This document shows positions 17,125 to 27,008 of a stretch of DNA of 64,000 bases, in pieces. Every line of letters begins with the position of its first letter. The stretch's first letter is position 1. The notes beneath the pieces are model-generated. The model did no database searches, was not told where the DNA came from, and saw only the letters and a list, made by a program, of their open reading frames with translations. Made by a program: the position numbers and the translations under genes. Source of the DNA: CAWJJM01 sp963843275 (GTDB taxonomy: Bacteria > Acidobacteriota > Thermoanaerobaculia > Multivoradales > JBCCEF01); the NCBI GenBank assembly GCA_963843275.1, contig CAWJJM010000012.1, forward strand, positions 434,001 through 498,000, read 5' to 3'.

Positions 17125-18792
17125 GGTCGCGAGGCGAAGTCGGGGACCGTGACCCGCAGCCGGTGGGGGCCCGGGGAGACGGCGCCCGCGGGCACCTCGA
17201 TCCTCCAGCCCGACTCGAGGAAGGCGGGACCGCCGCGGGAGGCCGCGACGTCCTCGCGCCGCAGGCCACGGACGGTGGTGCCGACCGCCCGCCCGTCCAC
17301 CCGGAGCTGGATCGCGCACACCGGGCCGCCCGTCTTCGCCGATCCCACCGCCCAACCCTCGACGGTCCAGGGGGATGCGACGTCGATCCGCAGAGGCCCG
17401 TTCCGCGGGGGCCGCCCGGCGACGAGGTCGACGCCCCCGGCCGGGGCGGCCGCGCCCGCCAGCTCGTGGAACCAGGCGAGGCCGTGGGCCCGCATCACCG
17501 CGGTGCCGTCGCGGACGAGCTGGGCGCTGGGATGGTGCGAGCGATGGATCTGCTCGTCGGTCGCCGTCCCGCAGGCGATCGCCAACGAGTTGCGGTGGGT
17601 GATGGCGGTCCACTTCCGGAGGGTGGGCAGCAGCGAAGCGCTCGCCGCCGCCTGCAGCAGGGGCAGCGCGACGAGGGCGGCGATCACCGTCCGCCGCAGC
17701 CGCCGCGACAGCGAGGTCGGGCCCACGGTGTGCTCGTAGATCAGGGCCAGACACGCGACCGCCAGAGGGTAGGTGGCGGTGACGTAGTGCGAGCCGAGGG
17801 CCTGGCGGATCCCCTCGCCGCTGCGGCCGACGGCGATGAGGAGGGCGCTCCCCAACGCCAGAAGACCGAGCAGGATCCAGGCCGGATCGTGGTCGCGTGA
17901 CGGGCGCCGCAGGGCCGACGCGGCGAGGGTAGCAGAAGAGCAGCAGCGCGCCCACTCCCAGTGTGAGGGCGACGAGCACCCCGTCGGACGGCAAGGGCGA
18001 CCAGGGCCGTCCGAGGAGGACGAGGACGAACGCCGGCACCGCCCCCCAGTCCGCGGTCCCGAAGCTCGAGCCCGCCGCCGCCTTGACGAGCAGCGTCGCA
18101 GCAGCGGTCGCGCCGCCCCACACCCCCCACCGCGACGCGGCGCGCTCGCGGTGGAGCGCCAAGGCGGCGAGTCCCACATACCATGCGATCAGCCCGGCGC
18201 CCCAGGAGAGGGTGGCGGCGGTCGCCGCCGCCATGGCGCCTGCGAAGGCCCGCGAGCCGAGGCGCCGTCGGCTCAGGAGCACGACCACCGCGGTCGACAG
18301 CAGCTGCGACAGGTTCTGGCCGAACGGGTACCCGGAGAGAAAGTTCTCGAACTGGAGCAGCGAGAAGGCGACGGCGGCGACCGGTGCCGCCAACACCAGC
18401 GCGTCCCGCCGGCGCGCCAGCAGGGCGAGCAGCAGCGCCAGCGTGCCGGCGGCCGCCAGGTAGCTGGCCACCACGTCGAGTCGGACGTTCCAGTGCGACA
18501 GCAGCCCGAGCCCGAAGAGGACGAGGCGTGGCAGGACGTTGAGATGACCGTTGTAGGGCGCGACGAGCAGCGGCAGGACCGGCCGGCCGGCGTAGTGTGC
18601 GGCCCAGGCGGGCGCGAAGCTCCACTCGTCCCAGGTCGGCATCGGATCGACCAGGGGGAAGAGCAGGGCGAAGCTGACGAACGGCACGGCGATCGCCAGC
18701 AGCACGGAGACGACGCGGGCCGCCCGGGGAGGCCGCCGGAATGCCGCGGGGTCTCCGGCCGCGCCGGACCGGTCGTGCGCGGGCCCGCTCAT
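16941..18792 (-). CDS. Polytopic membrane protein of the glycan locus, frameshifted
   Basis: The start is ATG 18792, overlapping the Dpm1-like gene's stop (ATGA). The first phase gives about ten hydrophobic segments with PLVDPMPTWDEWSFAP near residue 55 and NGHLNVLPRLVLFGLG, then loses the hydrophobic pattern near 17,940. A second phase resumes with DHDPAWILLGLLALGS, YEHTVGPTSLSRRL and a C-terminal beta-rich domain including VEGWAVGSAKTG. One extra base within about 17,890-17,945 would reunite them into about 615 residues. The family is an uncharacterised membrane protein found with dolichyl-type glycosyltransferases; it may be a GT-C enzyme or a flippase. The 3' end runs 184 bases into the methyltransferase gene on the other strand. 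Confidence 0.68.
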
Positions 18793-19595
18793 GCGTCGGC
18801 CTCGCCGCGGCCGGGCGGACGCCGGACCGACGCGGCCGCACGCCGCCGCCGGGAGAGGCGGAGCCGGACCAGCCGCCAGGCGCCGACGTAGATCTCCCGG
18901 CTGCCCAGCTTCGACGCCCCGAGCGTCCGGTCGTAGAACACGATCGGCGACTCGGCGATGCTGCTCCCGGTGCGCGCCAGGCGGTCGAGGAGCTCGACGA
19001 GGAAGGAGTACCCGGTGGAGGTGATCTCCTCGAGGTGGACGCGCTCGAGCGCCGGCCGGCCGTAGAGGCGGTACCCGGAGGTGACGTCGTGCACCGGGAT
19101 CCGGAGCAGCCAGGCGGCGAAGCGGTTGGCGAGCCAACTGAGGAGGATACGGCGGAGACGCCAGTTGATCGTGCCTCCGTCCCGGATGTAGCGCGAGCCC
19201 ACGACGACGTCGTGGCGGGCGGCGAGGGCGAGCATCGCCGGCAGGTGGTCGGGGTTGTGGCTCAGGTCGGCGTCGAGGGTACCGATCGTCCGGTATCCCC
19301 TCTCGAGGCCGAAGCGGAGTCCGGCCACGTAGGCGCCGCCGAGGCCGCGGACGCCCTTCCGAACCAGCAGGTGGAGCCCGGGATCGCTCGCCGCGAGCTG
19401 CCGGCAGAGCTCGGCGGTGCCGTCGGGAGAGTCGTCGTCCACCACCAGCAGGTCGCAGGCGGGAAGGCGGGCGCGGACCCGGCGCACCAGGTCGCCGACG
19501 TTGTCGCGTTCGTCGTAGGTGGGGACGACGAGGAGGAGGCCTTCGCCGTCGGGGTCGGTTCCGGCTCCCTCCGGGCCGCTCGGCGGGCGCGACAT
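18789..19595 (-). CDS. Polyprenyl-phosphate mannosyltransferase-like GT2 (Dpm1 type)
   Basis: 268 residues. A short disordered N-terminus precedes LLLVVPTYDERDNVGDLV, the DPM1 signature. Further motifs are VVDDDSPDGT, the metal-binding D108-A-D110 in LDADLSHNPDHLP, VVGSRYIRDGG, and DVTSGYRLYGR. No membrane helices are seen at the C-terminus, as in the soluble DPM1 class. It should transfer mannose or glucose from a nucleotide sugar to polyprenyl phosphate at the inner membrane. The lipid-linked sugar could feed the polytopic protein encoded directly downstream with an ATGA overlap, which is inference. A TAGACT box lies seven bases before the ATG. Confidence 0.88.
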   Translation of the reverse strand: MSRPPSGPEGAGTDPDGEGLLLVVPTYDERDNVGDLVRRVRARLPACDLLVVDDDSPDGTAELCRQLAASDPGLHLLVRKGVRGLGGAYVAGLRFGLERGYRTIGTLDADLSHNPDHLPAMLALAARHDVVVGSRYIRDGGTINWRLRRILLSWLANRFAAWLLRIPVHDVTSGYRLYGRPALERVHLEEITSTGYSFLVELLDRLARTGSSIAESPIVFYDRTLGASKLGSREIYVGAWRLVRLRLSRRRRAAASVRRPPGRGEADA

Positions 19596-19602
19596 GCGGG
19601 GG

Positions 19603-19608
19603 AGTCTA
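19603..19608 (-). promoter_or_regulatory. TAGACT -10 box, leaderless promoter
   Basis: On the minus strand TAGACT ends seven bases before ATG 19595, so transcription would start at or next to the A of the start codon. No -35 is visible. It serves the Dpm1-like gene and the membrane-protein gene after it. Confidence 0.45.
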
Positions 19609-19637
19609 CAGGGCCCGCCGGCGGCGACCGGCCGGGG

Positions 19638-19665
19638 CGCTCCGGCCGCGGCTGCGGCCGGAGCG
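19638..19665 (-). terminator. Perfect 12-bp hairpin after the second fibre-like gene
   Basis: The arms 19638-19649 and 19654-19665 pair perfectly around a 4-base loop. The hairpin lies 12 bases past the stop of the minus-strand fibre-like gene. There is no T tract after it, so it may act as a pause or 3'-stabilising hairpin rather than a classical intrinsic terminator. Confidence 0.45.
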
Positions 19666-19677
19666 GTGGGACCGTTT

Positions 19678-21351
19678 CTACTCCGGCGGGTTGCGGAGCG
19701 CGTCGACCGCCTTGCGCAGCTCCTCGTTCTGCGCCGCCAGCGCGGCGAGCTGCTTCTGCTGCTCGAGGGTGTAGAGGGTCAGCTCCTCGATCTTCTCCAG
19801 CAGACGCATCGGGAACTGGGTGAGGTTGAGCCCGTTGGTGCGGATGTCCTCGGCGTTCGGCACGTTCGGGAGGTGCTTGTTCTCCGCCACGAAGGAACCG
19901 AGCTGCTCGAGGGTCATCAGGCCGTAGTCGGGCTCGAACACGTAGTCGGGCGCATGGATCTGGGAGCCGTTCTGGAGGATCTCGCCGTTGGGGTTGATCT
20001 GGAACTCGACGCCGACGTCGGCCAGGTTGTCGATCTGGAAGGCGTTCGACGCGGTGAAGACCCACTCCGGGGTCTGCGCCGCGTCCTTCATGCGGAACTT
20101 GACCTGGCCGTTGTTCTCGAGGTTGAACAGCGTCCGGCCCGCTCCCGTGCTGCTCGCTTCCTGGACGAAGACCTGCGCCGTGCCGTTGGTCCGCCGGACA
20201 TGCAGCGAGGCCGAGGGCGAGCCCGTCCCGACGCCCACGTTGCCGCCGTTGGCGATGTCGATGGAGCTGCTCGGCGCTCCAGGCCGGATGCGCAGGGGCA
20301 GTGTCGAGCCGTTCGTCACGTCGCGGACGAAGAAGCTCGTCTCGTTGCCGGCCACGTCCCAGGATTGCGGGGCGAAGCCGCTCGAGCCATCCTGCTGCAG
20401 GCGGAGGGTGGGCGTATCGCCGTCCACCACGTGCAGCTCGACGGACGGATTCGCGGTGCCGAAGCCCACCCGACCGCCATTGTCGATGCGCAGGGCGTTG
20501 GACGGGGCGTTCGCCTCGACGATGAACACCGGGTCGTCGGCGCACCCGCCCCCCGAGGAGCTGCCGCAGTCGTTGATGGCGAAGAAGCTGCCGCCGCCGC
20601 TGTTGCTGCTGTTGGCCTGCAGCTCCCAGTCCCGGTTGGGGAAGCCCGAGATGGTCGACGTGTCGTCGAACTTGATCCGGGTGTTGTTCTCGACGAGGAG
20701 GATCGTCGAGTCCGAGAAGGTGGGGCTGTTGACGCAATCGAAGCCGACGCAGAGGCTGTTGCGGATCACGCCGTCGCCGTTGGTCAGGACAGTGGCCGCA
20801 GCGGTGACCGTGCGCAGCCCGTCCTCGCCCCCGCCGCCGGACGACGAGGAGGCGACCTTCGCCCCGCGGTCCTCCGACATGTCGGGCGGGACGATCTCGC
20901 CGCGCACCACGGTGAACATGGCCGAGTCCACCATCGGGCCCTTCGGGAGCAGCCCCTTCTGCTGGAGCTCGAGCGGCAGCGACATGTCGCCGGTCAAGCG
21001 GGACTTGGCCAACGCGTAGCGGACCTCCTTGTCGACCTGGGGGACGATCCGCAGCTCCCAGGTGTAGTTGCCGTCGACCTCGCCGACGACGTCGCGGAGA
21101 TCGAAGAACAGCGGGTCCTTGGGGCCGAACTCACGGACCACCTGCGAGCACGGCGTGGACACCGTGAGGCGGATCCGCTCGTAGGGGACCACCGGGTCCC
21201 AGTAGACCATGCTCCCCTCGTAGTGCACGGAGGCCACGCGACCGTTGACATCGATCGGACAGAGCGGCGCCTTCTGGGCCTGCGCCGGGGCGGCGAGCAG
21301 CGCCAGGGCGACGAGCAGTGCGGTGCAGCAGAGCAACCGGGTCAGCTTCAT
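19678..21351 (-). CDS. Exported fibre-like protein with beta-repeat and coiled-coil C-terminus
   Basis: 557 residues, with a strong AAGGAGGAGG ribosome site and a signal peptide cleaved near residue 25 (APAQAQ). Residues 30-160 form a beta-rich domain shared with the upstream paralogue. A Ser/Gly-rich linker leads into repeats of the form VGxGTxxPxxxLHV (about 300-390), as in phage tail-spike and peptidase-S74-type fibre proteins. The C-terminal 130 residues contain PDYVFEPDYGLMTLEQL, ENKHLPNVPNAEDI and a heptad-patterned helix ending at the C-terminus, which would trimerise. It is probably secreted or surface-exposed, with a structural or adhesive role. I do not see the S74 autoprotease signature itself, so the role is inferred. 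Confidence 0.72.
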   Translation of the reverse strand: MKLTRLLCCTALLVALALLAAPAQAQKAPLCPIDVNGRVASVHYEGSMVYWDPVVPYERIRLTVSTPCSQVVREFGPKDPLFFDLRDVVGEVDGNYTWELRIVPQVDKEVRYALAKSRLTGDMSLPLELQQKGLLPKGPMVDSAMFTVVRGEIVPPDMSEDRGAKVASSSSGGGGEDGLRTVTAAATVLTNGDGVIRNSLCVGFDCVNSPTFSDSTILLVENNTRIKFDDTSTISGFPNRDWELQANSSNSGGGSFFAINDCGSSSGGGCADDPVFIVEANAPSNALRIDNGGRVGFGTANPSVELHVVDGDTPTLRLQQDGSSGFAPQSWDVAGNETSFFVRDVTNGSTLPLRIRPGAPSSSIDIANGGNVGVGTGSPSASLHVRRTNGTAQVFVQEASSTGAGRTLFNLENNGQVKFRMKDAAQTPEWVFTASNAFQIDNLADVGVEFQINPNGEILQNGSQIHAPDYVFEPDYGLMTLEQLGSFVAENKHLPNVPNAEDIRTNGLNLTQFPMRLLEKIEELTLYTLEQQKQLAALAAQNEELRKAVDALRNPPE

Positions 21352-21706
21352 TCTCTCTCCTCCTCCTTGGACTCGGGGGCTCCCGGCCCATCCGTCCCGG
21401 ATTGGGCGTGGGCCTGGCCCCGGCGTTTCTGCGGGAAGGGCCGGTCCCCGACGGCAGGGCGAGCGCCGCGAAGAGGCCGTCCGCCTCTCCCTGGCGTTCG
21501 CCGTCTGCGAGCCGGGCAGGGGCTCTTCCAGCAGCCTGTGCGTATCGATGTAGGCGTTCCGAGGATCGTTTCGTTTCCGGGCGGCGCAGGGACCCGAGGA
21601 TCGCGACCTTCCACGCCCCGCCCGATGTGAGGACGGCCCCCCACGGGCGGGGGGCCGTCGGACGGCTCGCGCGGAACGAGCTTGCGGGACGCACGACCTC
21701 CAGGAC
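21352..21706. other. 355-bp gap between the two fibre-like genes
   Basis: The gap holds a perfect hairpin (21632-21659) close to the upstream gene's stop and a strong minus-strand ribosome binding site next to 21351. I see no credible coding region in between and no convincing -35/-10 pair. A separate promoter for the downstream gene is likely but cannot be placed. Confidence 0.4.
21632..21659 (-). terminator. Perfect 11-bp hairpin after the first fibre-like gene
   Basis: The arms 21632-21642 (gacggcccccc) and 21649-21659 pair without mismatch around a 6-base loop. The hairpin lies about 50 bases beyond the stop at 21707. The T tract of a textbook terminator is absent on the minus strand. 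Confidence 0.5.
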
Positions 21707-23347
21707 TCATTTCCGCTGCTGGAGCTCCTCGACCGCCTTGGCGAGCTCGGCGTTCTTGGCCGCGAGCGCCGCGTTCTGCTGCGCGAGCTCGTCGAGCTTG
21801 TCCTCCTGCGCCAAGGTGTAGAGGGTGAGCTCCTCGATCTTCTCGAGCAGCCGCATGGGCATCTGGGTGAGGTTGAGGCCGTCCCGTCGGATGTCCTCGG
21901 CGCTGGGCACGTTCGGCAGGTGCTTGTTCTCGGCGACGAACGTCTTCAGGCTGTCGAGCGACAGCAGGCCGTAGTCGGGCTCGAAGACGTAGTCGGGCGC
22001 GTGGATCTGGGTGCCGTTCTGCACGATGGCGCCGTCGGGGTTGATCTGGAACTCGACGCCGACGTCTGCGAGGTTGTCGATCTGGAAGGCGTTCGACGCG
22101 GTGAAGACCCAGTCCGGGGTCTGCGCCGTGTCGTTCATGCGGAACTTGACCTGGCCGTTGTTCTCCAGGTCGAACAGCGTCCTGCCCGCTCCGGTCGAGC
22201 TCGCCTCCTCGACGAGCACCTTCGCCGTGCCGTCGGTCCGTCGGACGTGGAGCGGGGCGGTCGGCGTTTCGGTGCCCAGGCCGACGCTGCCGTTCTCCTT
22301 GATGTAGAGGGAGTTCTTCGGCGCGCCCGGCCGGATCCGGAAGGGGAGCAACGAGCCGTTGGTGATGTCGCGGACGAAGAAGTTGGTCTCGTTGCCGGCG
22401 ATGTCCCAGGTCTGGGCGGCGAAGCCCGAGCTGGCGTCCTGCTCGAGGCGCAGCGTGGGGGTGTCGCCGTCCTTGACGTGGATCTCGACGACCGGGGCGC
22501 TGGTCCCGAGGCCGAGGTTGCCGACGTCGTCGACGTACAGCGCGCTGTTCGGGGCGCCCGCCTCGACGGAGAACGGCTGCTGGCCGGTGTCGGAATCCTC
22601 GAGGTAGAAGATGCTGCGGCCGCCGTTGTTCTGGTCGTTCGCCACCAGCCGCCAGTCGGTGGTCGGGAAGCTCCCGCTGTTCGAGGTGTCCCAGAAGTGG
22701 ATCCGCGTGTTGTTCTCCTTGAGGCGGATCGTGTCGGCGCCGTAGCTCTCGTTGGCGGCGCAGTCCTGGCCGACGCAGAGGCTGTTGTAGACCGTGAGGT
22801 CGCCGGAGATCGTCTGCGGGGCGCTGGCCGTCTGCAGGGGCGCTCCGGCGCTGGCGGGTGCGCTGTGCGACAGACGCACCTCCGGCTGGAACGGGGCCTC
22901 TGCGGCGGGCTGCACGATGCTCCCCCCGGTCACCCGGAAGGTGCCGCTCTGGACCAGCTCACCGCGGGCGGGCAGCTCGCCCTGAAGGCGCAGCCGATCG
23001 ACGACTCCCGGGTCGCCGTTGGCGCGGGCGGCTGCCGCGGCCTTCCCCAACGCCGCAGGCCGGGGCGTCGCGGTCAGCTCCCACTTGTAGAGGCCGTCCG
23101 CGTCGCCGGAGATGCTCCCCAGGTCGAACAGCGGGTTCTCGCCCGCCGCGAAGCGGTGCTCGACCACGCCCATCGGCCCGGTGACGCGCAGCGTCAGGGA
23201 CGCGTAGTCGCCGGTGGGAACCCACTCCACCTGGGTGACGCCGAGGTTCATCTCGGCGACCGGGGCGGCCAGGGCCGCCGGGCTCACCGCCACCAGGGCG
23301 AGGGCCAGGGCCAGACAGGACAACCGGAAGGTGCTCAGGTTCCGCAT
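21707..23347 (-). CDS. Exported fibre-like protein, paralogue of the adjacent gene
   Basis: 546 residues from ATG 23347, chosen because GAGGAG stands at the right distance and the signal peptide (cleavage near APAALAA, residue 28) then starts the protein. The architecture matches its neighbour: N-terminal beta domain, short linker, LGxGTxxPxxxLHV repeats, and a C-terminal region with PDYVFEPDYGLLSLDSL, ENKHLPNVPSAEDI and a terminal coiled coil. The last 180 residues are nearly identical to the paralogue while the N-terminal thirds differ much more. The C-terminus may therefore be a common trimerisation or export module with variable heads. The function is inferred as a surface or secreted fibre. 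Confidence 0.72.
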   Translation of the reverse strand: MRNLSTFRLSCLALALALVAVSPAALAAPVAEMNLGVTQVEWVPTGDYASLTLRVTGPMGVVEHRFAAGENPLFDLGSISGDADGLYKWELTATPRPAALGKAAAAARANGDPGVVDRLRLQGELPARGELVQSGTFRVTGGSIVQPAAEAPFQPEVRLSHSAPASAGAPLQTASAPQTISGDLTVYNSLCVGQDCAANESYGADTIRLKENNTRIHFWDTSNSGSFPTTDWRLVANDQNNGGRSIFYLEDSDTGQQPFSVEAGAPNSALYVDDVGNLGLGTSAPVVEIHVKDGDTPTLRLEQDASSGFAAQTWDIAGNETNFFVRDITNGSLLPFRIRPGAPKNSLYIKENGSVGLGTETPTAPLHVRRTDGTAKVLVEEASSTGAGRTLFDLENNGQVKFRMNDTAQTPDWVFTASNAFQIDNLADVGVEFQINPDGAIVQNGTQIHAPDYVFEPDYGLLSLDSLKTFVAENKHLPNVPSAEDIRRDGLNLTQMPMRLLEKIEELTLYTLAQEDKLDELAQQNAALAAKNAELAKAVEELQQRK

Positions 23348-23593
23348 CTCTCGTGCTCCTCTCTCTCTCTCCGCGGCGGGCGCCGAGGAAAACACGTCAT
23401 CGTTGGTCGCCGGTCGGGCGGCGAGCCCGGAGGTCACCGACCGGCCGTCCCGACACTGCGCCAGGGGTGCGACCAGGAAAAAATCGCATTCGGATAATCA
23501 GGAGTATACACACCGCCAACCCGTTTGGGTAGTCCCCTTCCGACGCTCCCCGTCCGGCGAGGTGGCGGGCGGTCCGGCCGACCGGTGGGGCGG

Positions 23594-25240
23594 CTACGGA
23601 GGGTCCGCCGGGGGCCGGCAGGGGCGGGTGCCGCGGTAGCGCTCGAGGGCCGGTTGCAGGGAAGCGACGAGCTCGGGCGTCCCCTCCTCGCGGGCCGCGT
23701 CGATGGCCTCCTCCTGCAACCGGGCGGCCTCGTCGCAGCGCCCGCTCTCCGCCAGGGCCATCGCGTAGGTCGCGGCGTGCCCCACCGTCGGGCTGGCTTT
23801 CACGACCCGCTGGGCGAGCTCGACGGCACGGGGACCGTCGCGCAGCGTCGGGTCGGGGCTCGCGGCGAGCAGCCGGGCCAGCGCGTGGGTGAGCTGGCCG
23901 CTGGTGGGTGCCGCCGCCCAGGCCGCCTCGAGGCGCGCCAGGGCTTCGCCGTACCGCGCCATGCGGACCAACGTCTGCGCTTCGCCCAGGATGGCGCGTT
24001 CGCCGCCGGTCCCCGTGGCCATGGCGCGGCGGTACTCGTCGAGCGCCTCGGGCAGGGCGCCGGTGGCCGCCAGGGCGTCGGCCAGCTCGAGCCGGCTGTC
24101 CGTGTCGGAGGGATCGGCCTCGACGAGACGCCGCAACAGCGGGACCGCCGCCTCGGCGCGGCCGGTCGCGGCGAGGAGCGAGCCGAGGTTGAACAGCACC
24201 CCGGGGTCGTCGGGAGCCTTGCCGTACGCCTCCTCGAGCAGGGCCAGGGCCTCGTCGCGGGCGCCGGCGTGGGAGAGGGCGTAGGCCAGGTCGACGCGGA
24301 TGCCGACGCTCTCCGGGTCCGCCGCCAACGCCGCGCGGAGCTCGTTCGCCGCGTCCGCGTAGCGGCCGACGCGCAGCGCCCGCCGGCCGGCGAGGCGGTG
24401 GACGCGTCCGCCGCCGCGGACGGCCTCGACGTCGTCCCACAGCGGATCCGCCGGCCGGACGCCCACCTCGCCGCGTTGCTCGAGCTCGCTCCGCGCCCGC
24501 GCCAGGTCGCCGAGACCACGATAGGCGAGGCCCAGCGAGTAGTGCAGCCGGTTGGCGCCGGGCGCCGCCGCGAGCGCCTTCTGCAGGTGGTCGATCGCCT
24601 CCGGCCAGCGGCTCGCGGCGAGGGCGATCTCCCCGAGGCCGGCGTGGGCCGCGGCGGAGCCCGGCGCCAGCTCGAGGGCGCGGTGCAGCAGGTCGGCGGC
24701 GGCGTCGGCCTCGCCGTCGGTGCGCAGCACGCCGGCGAGGTAGACGAGTGCCGGCACGTCGCCGGGCGCCAGCTCGAGCGCGCGGCGGTAGGCTGCCTCG
24801 GCCTCGTCGAGGCGCCCGGCCTGCTCGAGCAGGCGGCCCAGCAGGTGCGGCCAGCGGACGTCGTCGGGGGCGAGACGCTGGGCGTTGCGGTAGGCCGGCT
24901 CCGCGGCCGCCGCGAGGGCGTAGGCCTGAGCGGCCATCCCGGTCTGCCCGTAGGCGTCCGCGAGCTGGCGGCGGAGGGCCTCGGGGGCGGCGGCCGCCGC
25001 CTCTCTGCCGCCGGCGGCGGCGAGCGCCGCGCCGAGCTCGTCCGCCACCTCCTCGAGCTGTTGGACCACCGCCGGGTCGAACCCTTCGAGGTTCGGTTTG
25101 GGCACCGGGAGGAGCGCTTCCGACGACGGGGCCGCCGGCTCGGCGGCCGGGGGCGTCGCCGCCGCCGCGGGAGGGTGGAGGAGCGCGGCAAGGGCCGGCA
25201 GCCCGAGCGCGAGCGCGAGGCGCCACGCCCGGCGCGTCAC
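23594..25240 (-). CDS. Exported TPR-repeat protein
   Basis: 548 residues from GTG 25240, whose GTGA overlaps the stop of the UnbV-type gene. The signal peptide covers residues 1-28. The rest is almost entirely tetratricopeptide repeats, with typical units such as LGRLLEQAGRLDEAEAAYRR, LEEAYGKAPDDPGVLFNLGS and LAATGRAEAAVPLLRRLVEA. TPR arrays bind peptides or proteins, and here the export signal puts that scaffold in the periplasm or outside. Translational coupling with the FG-GAP/UnbV protein indicates a joint function; many bacterial UnbV proteins occur with TPR partners. The ligand is unknown. Confidence 0.82.
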   Translation of the reverse strand: MTRRAWRLALALGLPALAALLHPPAAAATPPAAEPAAPSSEALLPVPKPNLEGFDPAVVQQLEEVADELGAALAAAGGREAAAAAPEALRRQLADAYGQTGMAAQAYALAAAAEPAYRNAQRLAPDDVRWPHLLGRLLEQAGRLDEAEAAYRRALELAPGDVPALVYLAGVLRTDGEADAAADLLHRALELAPGSAAAHAGLGEIALAASRWPEAIDHLQKALAAAPGANRLHYSLGLAYRGLGDLARARSELEQRGEVGVRPADPLWDDVEAVRGGGRVHRLAGRRALRVGRYADAANELRAALAADPESVGIRVDLAYALSHAGARDEALALLEEAYGKAPDDPGVLFNLGSLLAATGRAEAAVPLLRRLVEADPSDTDSRLELADALAATGALPEALDEYRRAMATGTGGERAILGEAQTLVRMARYGEALARLEAAWAAAPTSGQLTHALARLLAASPDPTLRDGPRAVELAQRVVKASPTVGHAATYAMALAESGRCDEAARLQEEAIDAAREEGTPELVASLQPALERYRGTRPCRPPADPP

Positions 25241-27008
25241 GGTGCCGGCTCCTCCGGCGAGGCGGGGCCGGGCGGCGGCGCCGTCCCCTCGACCAGCGTG
25301 GCGTAGGCGCCGGTCGCCGGGCCGCTCCAGAGCTCGCGGCGGCCGTCGGGCCAGATCACCCGCACCGCGGTCGCCTCCGCGGCTCCGTCGAGACCCACCA
25401 GCACCCGCGGGTCGGAGGCGGCGGCGTAGCTGCCGTCGGTGTGCGCGCGCCGCCACAGGGTCGCCCCGTCGCTGCGGACGACCTCGACCCGTGCCCCCAG
25501 GGCGTCGCGCCCGTGCCGGTCGACCAGCCGCAGGCCGACCCACCGCGCGGCGGCGCCCACGTCGTTGCGGAGCAGCCGCAGCGGTCCGTTGCTGTTGGTG
25601 ATCACCACGTCGGTGTCTCCGTCGTTGTCCACGTCCCCGAAGGCGGCGGCGCGGCTGACCTCGGCGCGCGTCAGGGCCTCCCCGACGCCGGGCCACTCGC
25701 CGAACCGTACCGCGCCGCCCGGGCCGACCGGTCCGAGATTGCGGTAGAGCTGGTTGCCCTGGCCCAGCGGGAACGGGTCGTCCCGGCGCGCTAGGCCGCT
25801 CGAGGATCTTCACCGCTCCGCTGGCGACGAACAGGTCGAGCCAGCCGTCGTTGTCGACGTCGATCCAGCCGGCGCCGAACGACGTGTAGGGCAGCCCGGG
25901 TGCGGCCAGGCCGGCGGCGGCGGAGCGCTCCGCGAACAGGCCCCCTCCCTGGTTGAGGTAGAGGGCGTTGGTCTCGCCGTCCAGGTGCACCTCGATGATG
26001 TCGTCGTCGCCGTCGTTGTCGACGTCGCCGGCATCGACGCCCATCCCGGCCTGCGAGCGGCCGGCGGCGCTCAGCGCCACACCGGCGAGCACGCCGTCGT
26101 CGCGGAACGTCCCGTCGTGGCGATTGAGCCAGAGCTGGTTCGGCGTGCCGTCGTTGGCCACGTAGACGTCGACCCAGCCGTCGCCGTCGGCGTCGAACGT
26201 GACGATGCCGAGGCCCGGCGCGGCGGCCCCGGTGATCCCGGCGTGCACCGAGACGTCCTCGAAGGTGCCGTCGCCGCGGTTGTGCAGCAGGCGGTCGGTG
26301 ACCGGCGTGAAGTCGGCCGGTCCACAGTAGTCGCGTCGGCTGTTGGCGGAGAAGCAGTGGCGGTCCGGGTCGTCGACGACGTAGTTGACCACCCAGAGGT
26401 CGAGCCACCCGTCGCGGTCGACGTCGACGAAGGCGGCCCCGTTGCTCCAGCGGTCGTCGCCGGCGCCGGACGCCGCGGTGACGTCGGTGAAGTGGCCGTC
26501 GCCGGAGTTGCGGAGCAGCCGGTTGGGACCGAGGTTGGCGACGTACAGGTCGACGTCGCCGTCGTTGTCGTAGTCGCCGGTGGCGGCTCCCAGCCCGTAG
26601 CCCCCGGCCGGGATCCCGGCCTGCGCCGTGACGTCGGTGAAGGCCAGGCGCGGCCGGCCGTCCCGGCCCGGCGCGAGGTCGTTGCGGAACAGCCGGTCGG
26701 TCGGGCGGCCGGCGCCGGCGGAGGGGAAGAGCACCGTCTCGCGGCGTGTCGCCGGGACGCAGCAGGTCGCCCTGCTCCACGTAGAGGTCGAGGTCGCCGT
26801 CGCCGTCGGCGTCGAACAGCGCGGCGCCCGGCCCCATCATCTCGGGAAAGTCGAGCCGCCCGGCCATGCCGTTGAAGTGGACGAAGTCGAGGCCCACGGC
26901 CGCGGCCACCTCGGAGAAGGGGGCGGGGGCATGCGCCGCGGGCGCAGGGGCGGCGGCCGCCAGGGCCGCCAGAGCCGCGGGCCCGAGGTGGAAGCGGCGG
27001 CGAGGCAT
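25237..27008 (-). CDS. FG-GAP/ASPIC-UnbV (CRTAC1-like) exported protein, two frame breaks
   Basis: The start is ATG 27008, with an Ala-rich signal peptide. Seven calcium-loop blades of the form DxDxDG are readable in order (for example FDADGDGDLDLYV, DYDNDGDVDLYV, DVDRDGWLDLWV, DVDNDGWLDLFV, DVDNDGDTDVVI). The UnbV/ASPIC C-terminal domain follows (WVGLRLVDRHGRDALGARVE, VIWPDGRRELW). The blades lie in three successive phases with switches near 26740-26745 and at 25790-25798. At the second site, dropping one G of the plus-strand GG at 25794-25795 restores ILERLARRDDPFPLGQ, a typical family sequence. The restored protein has about 589 residues, the family norm. It is probably a secreted seven-bladed beta-propeller with unknown ligand. 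Confidence 0.82.
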
